From Tropicimonas_B omnivorans (GTDB lineage: Bacteria > Pseudomonadota > Alphaproteobacteria > Rhodobacterales > Rhodobacteraceae), in assembly GCF_031846565.1 (NCBI RefSeq), contig NZ_JAVRHL010000001.1, positions 310,001-374,000 on the forward strand: a DNA stretch of 64,000 nucleotides. The letters run 5' to 3'. The notes under the pieces are model-generated. The model was not told the DNA's origin. It saw nothing but the letters and a program-made list of their open reading frames with translations, and ran no database searches. A program made the position numbers and the translations under genes. This document shows, one piece after another, positions 49,462 through 58,600 of this stretch (its first letter is position 1; every line of letters begins with the position of its first letter).

Positions 49462-49917
49462 GTGACCACCGGCCATCCCCTCGCCGATCTCGCGATCCTG
49501 TTCCTCGCCGCCTTCGGGGCGGCGACCATCCTTCCGTTCCAGTCCGAGATTGTCTTCGCCGCGCTGCAATCGGCCGAAACCGCCCCGCTCTGGGTCATCG
49601 TTGCGGTCGCGTCCGTCGGCAATACGCTCGGCTCGGTGGTCAACTACGTCATGGGCCTCGGCATCGAGCGGCTGAAGGGGCGGCGCTGGTTTCCCGCCTC
49701 GGAGGCGCAACTGGCCCGCGCGCAGGACTGGTATTCGCGCTGGGGCATCTGGTCCCTTCTGCTGAGCTGGGCGCCGCTCGGGGATGCGATAACCGTCGCC
49801 GCCGGCATCTTCCGGACCCGGTTCGGGGTCTTCCTCCTCCTCGTGGCCATCGCCAAGACCGGACGATACATCGTCTTCGCCGGACTCGTGGACGGCGCGA
49901 TCAGGACGTTCGGCTGA
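49462..49917 (+). CDS. YqaA-like DedA-superfamily (VTT) membrane protein
   Basis: Integral membrane protein of 151 residues with about four helices. The DedA/VTT core is visible: GAATILPFQSEIVFAALQ, VGNTLGSVVNYVMGLGIE, then WGIWSLLLSWAPLGDAIT. The start is GTG at 49462 (translated VTTGHPLAD) with AGGGGGA upstream. It may act in lipid scrambling or membrane homeostasis, by analogy. It lies 22 bases after the NYN gene. Confidence 0.85.
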   Translation: MTTGHPLADLAILFLAAFGAATILPFQSEIVFAALQSAETAPLWVIVAVASVGNTLGSVVNYVMGLGIERLKGRRWFPASEAQLARAQDWYSRWGIWSLLLSWAPLGDAITVAAGIFRTRFGVFLLLVAIAKTGRYIVFAGLVDGAIRTFG

Positions 49918-49957
49918 CGCCTTTACGGCAGGGCCCGGCGGCCTTACCTCTTGGGCC

Positions 49958-50917
49958 ATGACCGAGATGCCCCGCCCCCCGCTCACCATCCATCTCGCCG
50001 CCCCGCGCGGCTTCTGCGCCGGCGTGGACCGCGCGATCAAGATCGTCGAGATGGCGCTCGAGAAATGGGGCGCTCCCGTCTACGTGCGGCACGAGATCGT
50101 CCACAACCGCTACGTCGTCGACGGCCTGCGGGAGAAGGGCGCGATCTTCGTCGAGGACCTCGAGGAATGCCCGGAGGATCGCCCCGTGATCTTCTCCGCT
50201 CATGGCGTCCCGAAGGCGGTCCCGGCCGAAGCTGCGCGGCGGGAGATGATCTTCGTCGACGCGACCTGCCCTCTCGTCTCGAAGGTTCATATCGAGGCGG
50301 CGCGGCATTCGGAGGAAGGTCTCCAGATCGTGATGATCGGCCATGCCGGCCATCCCGAGACGGTGGGCACGATGGGGCAGCTCCCGGACGGTGAGGTCCT
50401 CCTGGTCGAGACGCCGGAGGACGTGGCGAGCCTGGACGTCCGCGATCCCCAGCGCCTCGCCTTCGTGACGCAGACCACCCTCTCGATCGACGATACCCGC
50501 GAGATCGTGGAGGCCCTGACGTCGCGCTTCCCCGCCATCGTCGGACCGCACAAGGAAGACATCTGCTACGCCACCACCAACCGCCAGGAGGCGGTGAAGG
50601 CGATGGCGCCGGCGATCGACGCGCTTCTCGTGATCGGGGCGCCGAACTCGTCGAACTCGAAGCGCCTGGTCGAGGTCGGCGCTCGCGCCGGCTGCCGCTA
50701 TTCCCAGCTCGTCCAGCGCGCCTCCGATATCGATTGGCGTGCCATCGAGGGGGTCGAATCGCTCGGCATCACCGCCGGCGCTTCCGCCCCCGAGGTTCTG
50801 GTAAACGAGGTCGTGGACGCGTTCCGCGAGCGGTACGACCTCCGCGTCGAACTGGTCGAGACGGCCGTGGAGCGGGTGGAGTTCAAGGTCCCCCGCGCCC
50901 TGCGAGAGCCCGCGTGA
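49958..50917 (+). CDS. ispH: 4-hydroxy-3-methylbut-2-enyl diphosphate reductase
   Basis: Last step of the MEP pathway, giving IPP and DMAPP. The 319-residue Fe-S protein has all three cluster cysteines: in APRGFCAGVDRAI, DATCPLVSKVH and EDICYATTNRQEAV. The catalytic Glu lies in TQTTLSIDDT-type context and SSNSKRLVEV binds phosphate. Start at 49958, with an in-frame ATG at 49967 as an alternative. Its stop overlaps the DUF3429 gene's start by 4 bases. Confidence 0.97.
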   Translation: MTEMPRPPLTIHLAAPRGFCAGVDRAIKIVEMALEKWGAPVYVRHEIVHNRYVVDGLREKGAIFVEDLEECPEDRPVIFSAHGVPKAVPAEAARREMIFVDATCPLVSKVHIEAARHSEEGLQIVMIGHAGHPETVGTMGQLPDGEVLLVETPEDVASLDVRDPQRLAFVTQTTLSIDDTREIVEALTSRFPAIVGPHKEDICYATTNRQEAVKAMAPAIDALLVIGAPNSSNSKRLVEVGARAGCRYSQLVQRASDIDWRAIEGVESLGITAGASAPEVLVNEVVDAFRERYDLRVELVETAVERVEFKVPRALREPA

Positions 50918-51366
50918 GAGCCGTCCCACTTCCTGCGGCCCTCCTCGGTGCCGCGGGGCTCCTGCCATTTTTGTGGGGCGCGGCCTGCGCCCTTGTCCCC
51001 GCTCTGAACGACTGGGCCTACCTGTCGCTCGGCGGCCGCTTCACCGCGCCCTACGTCGCCGTCTTCTACGGCGTCGTGATCCTCTGCTTCATGTCCGGCG
51101 TTCTCTGGGGCTTCGCGGCGCGAGACGCCGGCGCCCGGTGGCACTGGTACGCCCTTTCGGTCCTTCCGGCCCTCTGGGCCTTCTTCTTCTCAGGCGGCGG
51201 AGGGGCGGATGCGGCGCGGGCCGTGATCGCCGGTTTCCTCGCGCTTCTGCTCCTGGACTGGCTCTACCAGCGTGCCGGTCTGGCGCCCGGATGGTGGTTG
51301 ACCCTGCGCATTCCCCTGACGGCAATCGTCACGATCAGCCTCGGCCTCGTCGCCGCGCTGGCCTGA
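50914..51366 (+). CDS. DUF3429 membrane protein
   Basis: The 150-residue protein has about five membrane helices and the TMEM69-like DUF3429 pattern (LLGAAGLLPFLWGAAC, then YGVVILCFMSGVLWGFA). The start is GTG at 50914, overlapping the ispH stop (GTGA), so it is coupled. The function is unknown. Confidence 0.85.
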   Translation: MRAVPLPAALLGAAGLLPFLWGAACALVPALNDWAYLSLGGRFTAPYVAVFYGVVILCFMSGVLWGFAARDAGARWHWYALSVLPALWAFFFSGGGGADAARAVIAGFLALLLLDWLYQRAGLAPGWWLTLRIPLTAIVTISLGLVAALA

Positions 51367-51407
51367 CGGGCTGGACGCCGCTCCGCTCCCGCTCTATCCC
51401 CCGCGCC

Positions 51408-51860
51408 ATGCCTCATCTTTTCGCCTTCACCGACGGAGCCTGCTCCGGAAATCCCGGCCCCGGCGGCTGGGGCGCCCTCCTCCAGGCCAAGGAGGGGGAG
51501 GCGGTTGTCCGGGAAAAGGAGCTGAAGGGCGGCGAGGCGAACACGACCAACAATCGCATGGAGCTTTTGGCCGCGATCCACGCGCTCGAAAGCCTCAAGC
51601 GTCCGACCCGCATCACCGTCGTGACGGACAGCGCCTACGTGAAGAACGGCGTGACCGGCTGGATCCATGGCTGGAAGCGCAACGGCTGGCGCACCGCCTC
51701 GAAGAAGCCGGTGAAGAACGAGGAGCTGTGGAAGCGCCTCGACGCGGCGCAGCAGACCCATGACGTGACGTGGGAATGGGTGAAGGGCCATGCCGGCCAC
51801 CCGGAGAACGAGCGGGCGGACGAGCTGGCCCGCGCCGGGATGAAGCCGTTCAAGCCCTGA
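51408..51860 (+). CDS. rnhA: Ribonuclease HI
   Basis: Cleaves the RNA strand of RNA-DNA hybrids. The 150-residue protein has the four catalytic acidic residues: FTDGACSGNPGPGGWG, NNRMELLA, VTDSAYVKNGV and NERADELAR. Length and C-terminus are normal. The stop overlaps the convergent serine hydrolase gene by 11 bases. Confidence 0.97.
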   Translation: MPHLFAFTDGACSGNPGPGGWGALLQAKEGEAVVREKELKGGEANTTNNRMELLAAIHALESLKRPTRITVVTDSAYVKNGVTGWIHGWKRNGWRTASKKPVKNEELWKRLDAAQQTHDVTWEWVKGHAGHPENERADELARAGMKPFKP

Positions 51861-52737
51861 AGGACGCGAGGCGCACCGCCTCCGTTTCGGGCACACCCTC
51901 ATCGGTGCCCGGCGAGAAGACGGCGACCGTCACCGGCGCCGCGAGATCGGCAAAGCGATAGACGGCGCAGCTCCCGATCGGCCCGCCGCCCGAATGACCG
52001 ACGGCCCGTCCGAGCCTCGCAACCTCGCCCGACATCAAGCCGAGCGCGTAGCCATGCCGCGTCCAGGGGCGGCCCGGAATGCCATCCCCGAGCGGATGGC
52101 GCCGCTGCATCCGCTCCAGCGTCTCCGGCCGCAGAAGCCCGCCTCCGAGAATGCCGTCCATCATCCGCGCGGCATCCGTGGCCGTGCCGACGAGGCAGCC
52201 GTGATAGACCCAACCCGGATCGTAACCGTCCGCGTCCCAATGGAGCCGTGCGAAGTCCTCGGCTCCCGCAAGGCGCATGGTCTCAAGGCCGAGCGGATCG
52301 GCGACGAGGGTTCGGAGCGCCTCCGCGAGCGTCCCTCCCGCCGCGTCCGCCACGATGCGGCCGGCAAGCATGTAGCCGATGTTGGAATAGCGCCAGCCTT
52401 GCCCCGGCGGGTAAACGAGCCTCCCGGCCCCGGCGCGGCGCAGCAGTTCCTCCCGCGGCCACGGCGGGGCCCTCCGGGCAACGGCCTCGCGATACTCCGG
52501 CAAGGCGCCGTAATCGGGCAGGCCGGCACGATGCTGAAGAAGCTGGGCCATGGAGAACGGCTTGCCGGGAATCCGCGCCTCGATATCGAGCCTGCCCGTT
52601 TCGTGAAGCTTCAGCGCGGCAGCGGCGATCGCGGTCTTGGTGACGCTGAACCACGGGAAGAGCGCGTCCGCCGCGCCCCTGCACTCCGTCCGCCCACCGG
52701 CAAGCCACGCGGCCGGCAGGTCCGCGCGCGCCGTCAT
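51850..52737 (-). CDS. Serine hydrolase, beta-lactamase/class C family
   Basis: Probable peptidase or esterase with the serine beta-lactamase fold. The 295-residue protein has the SxxK motif FSVTKTAIAAAAL (about residue 50), the second-motif YSNIGYMLAG and a late GHSGGGPIG. No signal peptide is evident, so it may be cytoplasmic. The start at 52737 lies one base from the fmt stop, so it is in the def-fmt unit. The substrate is unknown. Confidence 0.88.
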   Translation of the reverse strand: MTARADLPAAWLAGGRTECRGAADALFPWFSVTKTAIAAAALKLHETGRLDIEARIPGKPFSMAQLLQHRAGLPDYGALPEYREAVARRAPPWPREELLRRAGAGRLVYPPGQGWRYSNIGYMLAGRIVADAAGGTLAEALRTLVADPLGLETMRLAGAEDFARLHWDADGYDPGWVYHGCLVGTATDAARMMDGILGGGLLRPETLERMQRRHPLGDGIPGRPWTRHGYALGLMSGEVARLGRAVGHSGGGPIGSCAVYRFADLAAPVTVAVFSPGTDEGVPETEAVRLASFRA

Positions 52738-52738
52738 C

Positions 52739-53638
52739 TCAGCCGATCCGTCCCGGCAGGACGAGGCCGCGCAGGACCTCCTCCGCGGCAAGCGGCTTTC
52801 GGCCTTCGCGCTGAACCTCCAGCACCTCCACGGCTCCGGTCCCGCAGGCGATCGTGAACCCCGCCATGACCTGACCCGCCTCGCCGTCCCCCTGATGGGC
52901 GCGGGAGCGCAGGAGCTTCACGCGCTCGCCATCGATCTCGGTCCAGGCGCCGGGGAAGGGAGAGAGGCCGCGGATCTGCCGGTCCACCTCTTCGGCCGGG
53001 CGGGACCAGTCGATCCTCGCCTCGGCCTTGTCGATCTTGGCCGCGTAGGTGACGCCGTCCTCGGGCTGCGGCAGCGGCGTGAGACCCGCCAGCCCGTCCA
53101 GCGCCGCGACGATCGCCGTGGCGCCGATCGCGGCCAGCCGGTCATGCAGGTCGCCAGCCGTATCGGTCGGGCCGATGGGGGTTTCCTGACGCAGAAGGAC
53201 GGGGCCGGTATCGAGCCCCGCTTCCATGCACATGATGCAGACACCGGTCGCATCGTCCCCGGCCATCACGCTGCGCTGGATGGGCGCCGCCCCGCGCCAG
53301 CGCGGCAGGAGCGAGGCATGAATGTTGAGGCAGCCGCGCTCCGGCGCGTCCAGGATCGCACGCGGCAGGATCAGGCCATACGCCACCACGACCGCGACCT
53401 CCGCGCCGAGCTCGGCGAAGCGCGCCTTCTCCTCTTCGGGCCTCAGGGAAACCGGATGGCGCACCTCGATGCCGGCCTCTTCGGCACGGCGGTGGACCGG
53501 CGTCGGACGGTCTTTCTTGCCGCGGCCCGCGGGGCGGGGCGGCTGGGTGTAGACGGCGACGATATCGTGCCCCGCCTCGATCAGCGCATCGAGCGCAGGG
53601 ACCGAGAAGTCGGGCGTTCCCATGAAGATCAGTCTCAT
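52739..53638 (-). CDS. fmt: Methionyl-tRNA formyltransferase
   Basis: Formylates initiator Met-tRNA with 10-formyl-THF. The 299-residue protein begins MRLIFMGTPDFSVPALDALI and has the HASLLPRWRGAAPIQR motif and the catalytic Asn-His-Asp set (NIHAS, then MEAGLDTGPVL). It overlaps the third deformylase gene by 4 bases, so the formyl-cycle genes are coupled. Confidence 0.97.
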   Translation of the reverse strand: MRLIFMGTPDFSVPALDALIEAGHDIVAVYTQPPRPAGRGKKDRPTPVHRRAEEAGIEVRHPVSLRPEEEKARFAELGAEVAVVVAYGLILPRAILDAPERGCLNIHASLLPRWRGAAPIQRSVMAGDDATGVCIMCMEAGLDTGPVLLRQETPIGPTDTAGDLHDRLAAIGATAIVAALDGLAGLTPLPQPEDGVTYAAKIDKAEARIDWSRPAEEVDRQIRGLSPFPGAWTEIDGERVKLLRSRAHQGDGEAGQVMAGFTIACGTGAVEVLEVQREGRKPLAAEEVLRGLVLPGRIG

Positions 53639-54132
53639 GCCGTCCGCTTCTCCGCGCGCTTGAGGAGCATCTGCCGCTTCGTGCGGCTCAGACCGTCGAA
53701 ATACATCTTCCCGTCCAGATGGTCGATCTGATGCTGCAGGGAGGTCGACCAGAGCCCGACGAGGTCGCGCTCCTCGATCTCCCCGGCCGTGTTCAGGAAG
53801 CGGACCGTGACCGCCCGCGGCCGTTCCACCTTGGCGGAAACGCCGGGCAGGCAGGGGCTCGCCTCGTCATGAGTCCGGGGCTGGATGGAGGAATGGAGGA
53901 TCTCGGGGTTGATCATCCGGATCGCTTCGCCCCGCCCCTCGGAGGCGTCCACCACCGCAAGGCGCAGCATGACGCCGATCTGGGGCGCGGCGAGGCCGAC
54001 ACCCGGCATCGCCTCCATTGTGTCCACCATGTCGCCGAGGATGGTCCGGATCTCGTCCGTCACCCCGGCGACAGGGTCCGCGGCCGTCCTGAGCCGCCGG
54101 TCGGGCCAGCGCAGGATCGGCCGGACGCTCAC
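53635..54132 (-). CDS. Peptide deformylase-like protein with altered active site
   Basis: The 165-residue deformylase homologue keeps motif 1 (GVGLAAPQIG) but motif 2 is ASPCLPG instead of EGCLS (the metal Cys is kept), and motif 3 is HQIDH instead of HEIDH. The metal-binding His residues remain but the catalytic Glu is Gln, so it is probably inactive or altered in function. It overlaps fmt and the second deformylase by 4 bases each. Its place in the operon suggests a regulatory or structural role. Confidence 0.85.
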   Translation of the reverse strand: MSVRPILRWPDRRLRTAADPVAGVTDEIRTILGDMVDTMEAMPGVGLAAPQIGVMLRLAVVDASEGRGEAIRMINPEILHSSIQPRTHDEASPCLPGVSAKVERPRAVTVRFLNTAGEIEERDLVGLWSTSLQHQIDHLDGKMYFDGLSRTKRQMLLKRAEKRTA

Positions 54133-54626
54133 TCGGCCGAGGCCGCTTCGAGGCGTTCGCGCTCGGCCGGGTCGATCCGGTCGAGGATGAGCTTGCCGTC
54201 GAGATGGTCGATCTCGTGCTGGGCGACGCGCGCCTTGGCGCCGGACAGCTCCTCGGTCTGGCGATTGCCGGAGAGGTCGGTCCAGGCCAGCGTGACCGTT
54301 TCGGGGCGCTCGACGGAGGCGTTGATGCCCGGAATCGAAAGGCAGCCCTCGTCCTCGGAAGCAGTCTCGGACCCCTGCTCGGTGATCTCGGGGTCGATGC
54401 AGACATAGGGCTGCCGGCGGCCGCCGTCCTGCCAGTCGGACGTGTCCATCACGAACATGCGCGCCTCGCGGCCCACCTGCGTCGCGGCGAGACCACGGCC
54501 CGGCGCGGCATACATGGTCTCGAGAAGGTCGGCGGCGAGGATCTGAAGATCGCTCGTCACGCCGCCGCTTTCGGGGGCGGCCTTCGCGAGACGGGGATCG
54601 GGGTGGTTCAGAATGGGAAGTATCAT
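54129..54626 (-). CDS. Peptide deformylase, second copy
   Basis: Removes the N-terminal formyl group from new proteins. The 165-residue protein has GRGLAATQVG (motif 1, G-x-G-x-A-A-x-Q kept), EGCLSIPG (motif 2) and QHEIDHLDGK (motif 3), all catalytic residues present. It has about 25-30 percent identity by eye to the flanking copies. It may have a different substrate range from the first copy. Confidence 0.88.
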   Translation of the reverse strand: MILPILNHPDPRLAKAAPESGGVTSDLQILAADLLETMYAAPGRGLAATQVGREARMFVMDTSDWQDGGRRQPYVCIDPEITEQGSETASEDEGCLSIPGINASVERPETVTLAWTDLSGNRQTEELSGAKARVAQHEIDHLDGKLILDRIDPAERERLEAASAE

Positions 54627-54885
54627 GCGTTGTCCTTCATATTAAGGCGGCGGGCATCGTGCCTGCCAGTATTTTGACGGGGTCGGGCGCACCCGACATC
54701 ATCGCTTCCAGACGGGCCCTGCCGTAGAACGGGTCGAGCCCGGCGCGAGCACGAAATGCCGACATGCGCCCACCAGCCGGCGGCTTCGCAGGCCTTCGGT
54801 CCGGCGCTGCCCGGCCTGCAATCCCCGGCCGCGGCAACCACCGCGGGAACGAGGCGCACCGGCCGGGTTCGAGGCACCGGCGGCA
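54627..54885. other. 259-base gap between two deformylase genes
   Basis: An ORF of about 42 codons (54637-54765, reverse strand, start ATG) occurs, with sequence DPFYGRARLEAMMSG and no known family. It may be chance or a small protein. Nothing else is evident. Confidence 0.3.
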
Positions 54886-55407
54886 TCACGCGCGGGCCAT
54901 TTCCCGCTTCAGCTTCTGCATCCGGCGGGTAATCATCTGGCGCTTCAGCGGCTTGAGGTAGTCGATGAAGAGCCGGCCGTCGAGGTGGTCGATCTCGTGC
55001 TGGACGCAGACGGACCAGAGTTCGTCGAACTCGGCCTCCTGAGCCTTGCCGTCCCTGTCCATCCAGCGCACCTGCACCAAGGCCGGACGCTCGACATCGG
55101 CGAACTGTTCCGGGATCGACAGGCACCCCTCCTCGTGCACGCGCCGCTCGTCGGAACTGGCCACGATCTCGGGGTTGAACATCACGGTGGGCCGCGGCTC
55201 GGCCCCCTCGTCCTTGACGCAGTCCATCACGATGAGCCGCGACATGACGCCGATCTGCGGCGCGGCGAGGCCGATGCCGGGGGCATCGTACATCGTCGCG
55301 AGCATGTCGTCCGCGAGTGTCCGCAGATCATCGGTGATGTCCGCGACGGGCGCGGTCACCTTCTTGAGCCGGGGATCCGGGTGAATGAGGATCGGTCTGA
55401 TCGCCAT
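54886..55407 (-). CDS. def: Peptide deformylase, canonical copy
   Basis: Removes formyl groups from nascent proteins. The 173-residue protein begins MAIRPILIHPDPRLKKV and has GIGLAAPQIG, EEGCLSIPEQF and QHEIDHLDGRLFIDYL, all typical. The start at 55407 is an ATG and the upstream frame is not conserved. It appears to be the first of three deformylase genes followed by fmt. Confidence 0.95.
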   Translation of the reverse strand: MAIRPILIHPDPRLKKVTAPVADITDDLRTLADDMLATMYDAPGIGLAAPQIGVMSRLIVMDCVKDEGAEPRPTVMFNPEIVASSDERRVHEEGCLSIPEQFADVERPALVQVRWMDRDGKAQEAEFDELWSVCVQHEIDHLDGRLFIDYLKPLKRQMITRRMQKLKREMARA

Positions 55408-55696
55408 GCCGCCCGATTTAGGGGATGCCCGGTGGACAAGCAAGGTCAGGGCGCCGCCGGGACGTCGCGGGACGTCTCCGATCAAGGCCCTCGCGGACCC
55501 GAAATGCGGGCCGGGTCTATCCCAGCGGAGAACGGAGCCCTGCCCTGCGGACCGGGGGACTTGCCGGAAAGATGACCGTGCGGCGCCCCCTGTTCCCGCA
55601 GGAAACCGTTGCCAGCGGGCGCGGCACTTGCGATCCTCCGCGCCGAGAGCGGCGCCCGGCCTTTGAGGCGCGGCCCGGATCATGGGAGGATCCGCC

Positions 55697-58600
55697 ATGC
55701 TTCGCCCCATTCTCGCAATAATCGCGTTTGCCGCGCTGACCACGGGCGCCCTCGCGCAGGGACCATCCGAGGCACCGCCGATCCCGGAGCGGCGCATCGT
55801 GGTCGAGGAGGGCACGGACTTTCCGGGCGGCGATCTGCGGTCGATCTTCGACACCACCTTCGAAGCCTGCCGAGGCGCCTGCACGGCGGATGCCGAATGC
55901 GGCGCCTTCACCTTCAACACGCGCAGCAACTCGTGCTTCCCGAAACGATCGGTGGAGGGGCGGGCGCCTTATGACGGGGCGCTCTCCGCGCGGCTCGTCG
56001 AAGCCGGCGCCGAAGCCATCGCGCTGGCGGAGCAAAGGGCGGCGGATCTCGGCGATCTGCCCCGGAGCGACCTCGAGGCGGCACGGGAGGAGGCTCTCGC
56101 CCTGCCACGCCGCTATCCCGCGACAGAGCGGCAAGTGCCGGAGCTGATCGCCCTGGCGGCCAATGCGCGGAGCCGGAACGACGTCGCGGCCGCCCTTGCC
56201 CTGACCGGCGAGGGGGCGGCGCGGACGGGTCGCGCCGATCTCTGGCTCGATCATGCGAAAGCGGCCCTGGTTGCGGCGCAGCGAGACGGCGATACGCGGC
56301 AATACGCCCAGACTGCCATCAACGCCGCGCTGAACGCCTACCTGCGTTCAGACGAGCCTTCCCTCGGCGCCGCTGCGCTGGACACCCTGGCAGCCGCGCT
56401 GGAGCGATCCGGCCGGGGGCGCGACACGATCCCCGTGCGGCGGCTGGCGGCGGACCTCGCCCCGGACGGAGCGCGCGATACCGCCCTGAACGAGGCCATC
56501 GGCCAGTTCGGCTTCCGCATCACCGAAACGCGGGCCGAGAGCGATCCGGCCATGCCGCGGATCTGCGCCACCTTCTCCGAATCCCTGGCGCGGGGCGTCG
56601 ATTTCGAGCCTTACGTCCAGGTTCCGGGCACATCGGTCACGGTCGAGGCCGAGGATCAGGAGCTGTGTCTCGAGGGCGTCTCCCACGGAGATCGCTACAG
56701 CATCACCTTCCGCGCCGGTCTTCCCGCCGAAGACGGACAGACCATGGCCCGGGACGCGACGGTCACCCTCTACGTGCGGGACAGGACACCCGGCGTGCGC
56801 TTTCCGGGGCGGGCCTACGTGCTGCCGAAGACGGGCGATCCGGGCCTGCCGGTGGTCACGGTCAACCTCTCCGAGATCGACCTGACGCTCTACAGCATTC
56901 CGGACCGCAACCTGCGCGAACTGATGGTGGATGACCTTTTCGGCCGCAACCTCCAGCCGTGGAACGAGGAGGAGATGCAAGGCACCCTCTCCGACGTGGT
57001 CTGGTCCGGAACAGGCGAGGTGGGCGAGGAGCTGAACGCGGACGTGACCACGCGGCTGCCCATGGGCGAGGCCATCGGCGCCCTGCCCGCCGGCCTCTAT
57101 GCGCTGCAGGCGAGTGTTCCGGGCGCCGATCCCTACGACACGCCGCCCGCAACGCAATGGTTCGTCATCTCCGATATCGGACTGGCGAGCTATGAGGGGA
57201 CGGACGGCACCCATGTCTTCGCCCGATCGCTGGCGGACGGAACGCCTTCGGAGGGGCTGTCCGTGCAGCTCGTCTCCAGGTCGAACCGGGTTCTGGGCGA
57301 GGCTGAGACAGATGAGGCGGGTCATGCCGTCTTCGCGCCGGGCCTGTCGCAGGGCCGGGACGGGGCGGCGCCGGCTCTCGTCGTGGCCGAGGCAAGGACG
57401 GACGGAGGGGCCGAGGACATGGCGTTCCTCTCCCTCACCGATCCCGAATTCGACCTCGCCGATCGTGGCGTCGCCGGGCGCGCCGCGCCGGGGCCCCTCG
57501 ATGTGTTCCTGACCACGGACCGGGGCGCCTACCGCGCCGGCGAAACGGTGCATGCGACAACCCTCGTGCGGGACGGACAGGCGGACGCGGTCCGTGACCT
57601 GCCGCTGACCGCGATCCTGATCCGGCCCGACGGCGTCGAGTACTCCCGCATCGCCTCCACGGACGGGGTCGCCGGCGGGCATGTCTTCAATCTTCCCGTC
57701 GCGTCGGCAGCGCCGCGCGGCACTTGGCGGCTCGATATCCATGTCGATCCGGAGCGGCCGGCCCTCGCGAGCCAACCCCTGCTGGTGGAGGACTTCCTGC
57801 CCGAGCGGATCGACGTGACGCCCAGCCTGCCGGACGGGCCCCTTGCGCTGGACGGGCGGCCGCCGCTCCGGGTCCAGGCGGACTACCTGTTCGGCGCGCC
57901 GGGGGCGGACCTGTCCGTCGAGGGCGAGGTGCTCATCGCCGCGAGGCGGACGCTGGAGGACTGGCCGGGCTACGTCTTCGGGCAACCGGATGACAGCTTC
58001 TCCGGACGCGCGGCCTCCCTCGCATCGGCCCGGACGGGGGCGGACGGGGCGGTGGCGATCCCCCTCGAGTTCCCCGATTTCGTGCCGCCGCCGCTTCCGC
58101 TCGAGGCGCGGGTGACGGTGCGCGTGACCGAAGGGTCCGGGCGCCCGGTCGAGCGGCGGATCACGGCGCCCATCGAGCGCGAGGCTCCGGTGATCGGCAT
58201 CCGCACGCGCTTCGACGAGACGGCCCCGGAGGGCGGCCCCGCCGGATTCGACGTGATCGCGGTCGGCCCCGATGGCGCACCGGTTCCGATGCAGGCGGAG
58301 TGGGCGCTGAACCGGCTCGAAACGCGGTACCAGTGGTATTCCGAGTACGGCGACTGGTCCTGGGAGCCGGTGACGCGCCGGGTGCGGGTCGCAACGGGAC
58401 GGATCGCGCTCGGAGAGGAACCTGCCGGCATCGAGGCACCCGTCGAATGGGGGCAGTACGAGCTGGTGGTGGAGCGGACGGACGGAGCCTATGTCGCCGC
58501 CTCCGCGGAGTTCAGCGCAGGCTGGTATGCCGCGCCCGACGCCTCCGAGACGCCGGACATGCTCGAGGTCTCGCTCGACCGGGAGCGCTATGCCGAAGGC

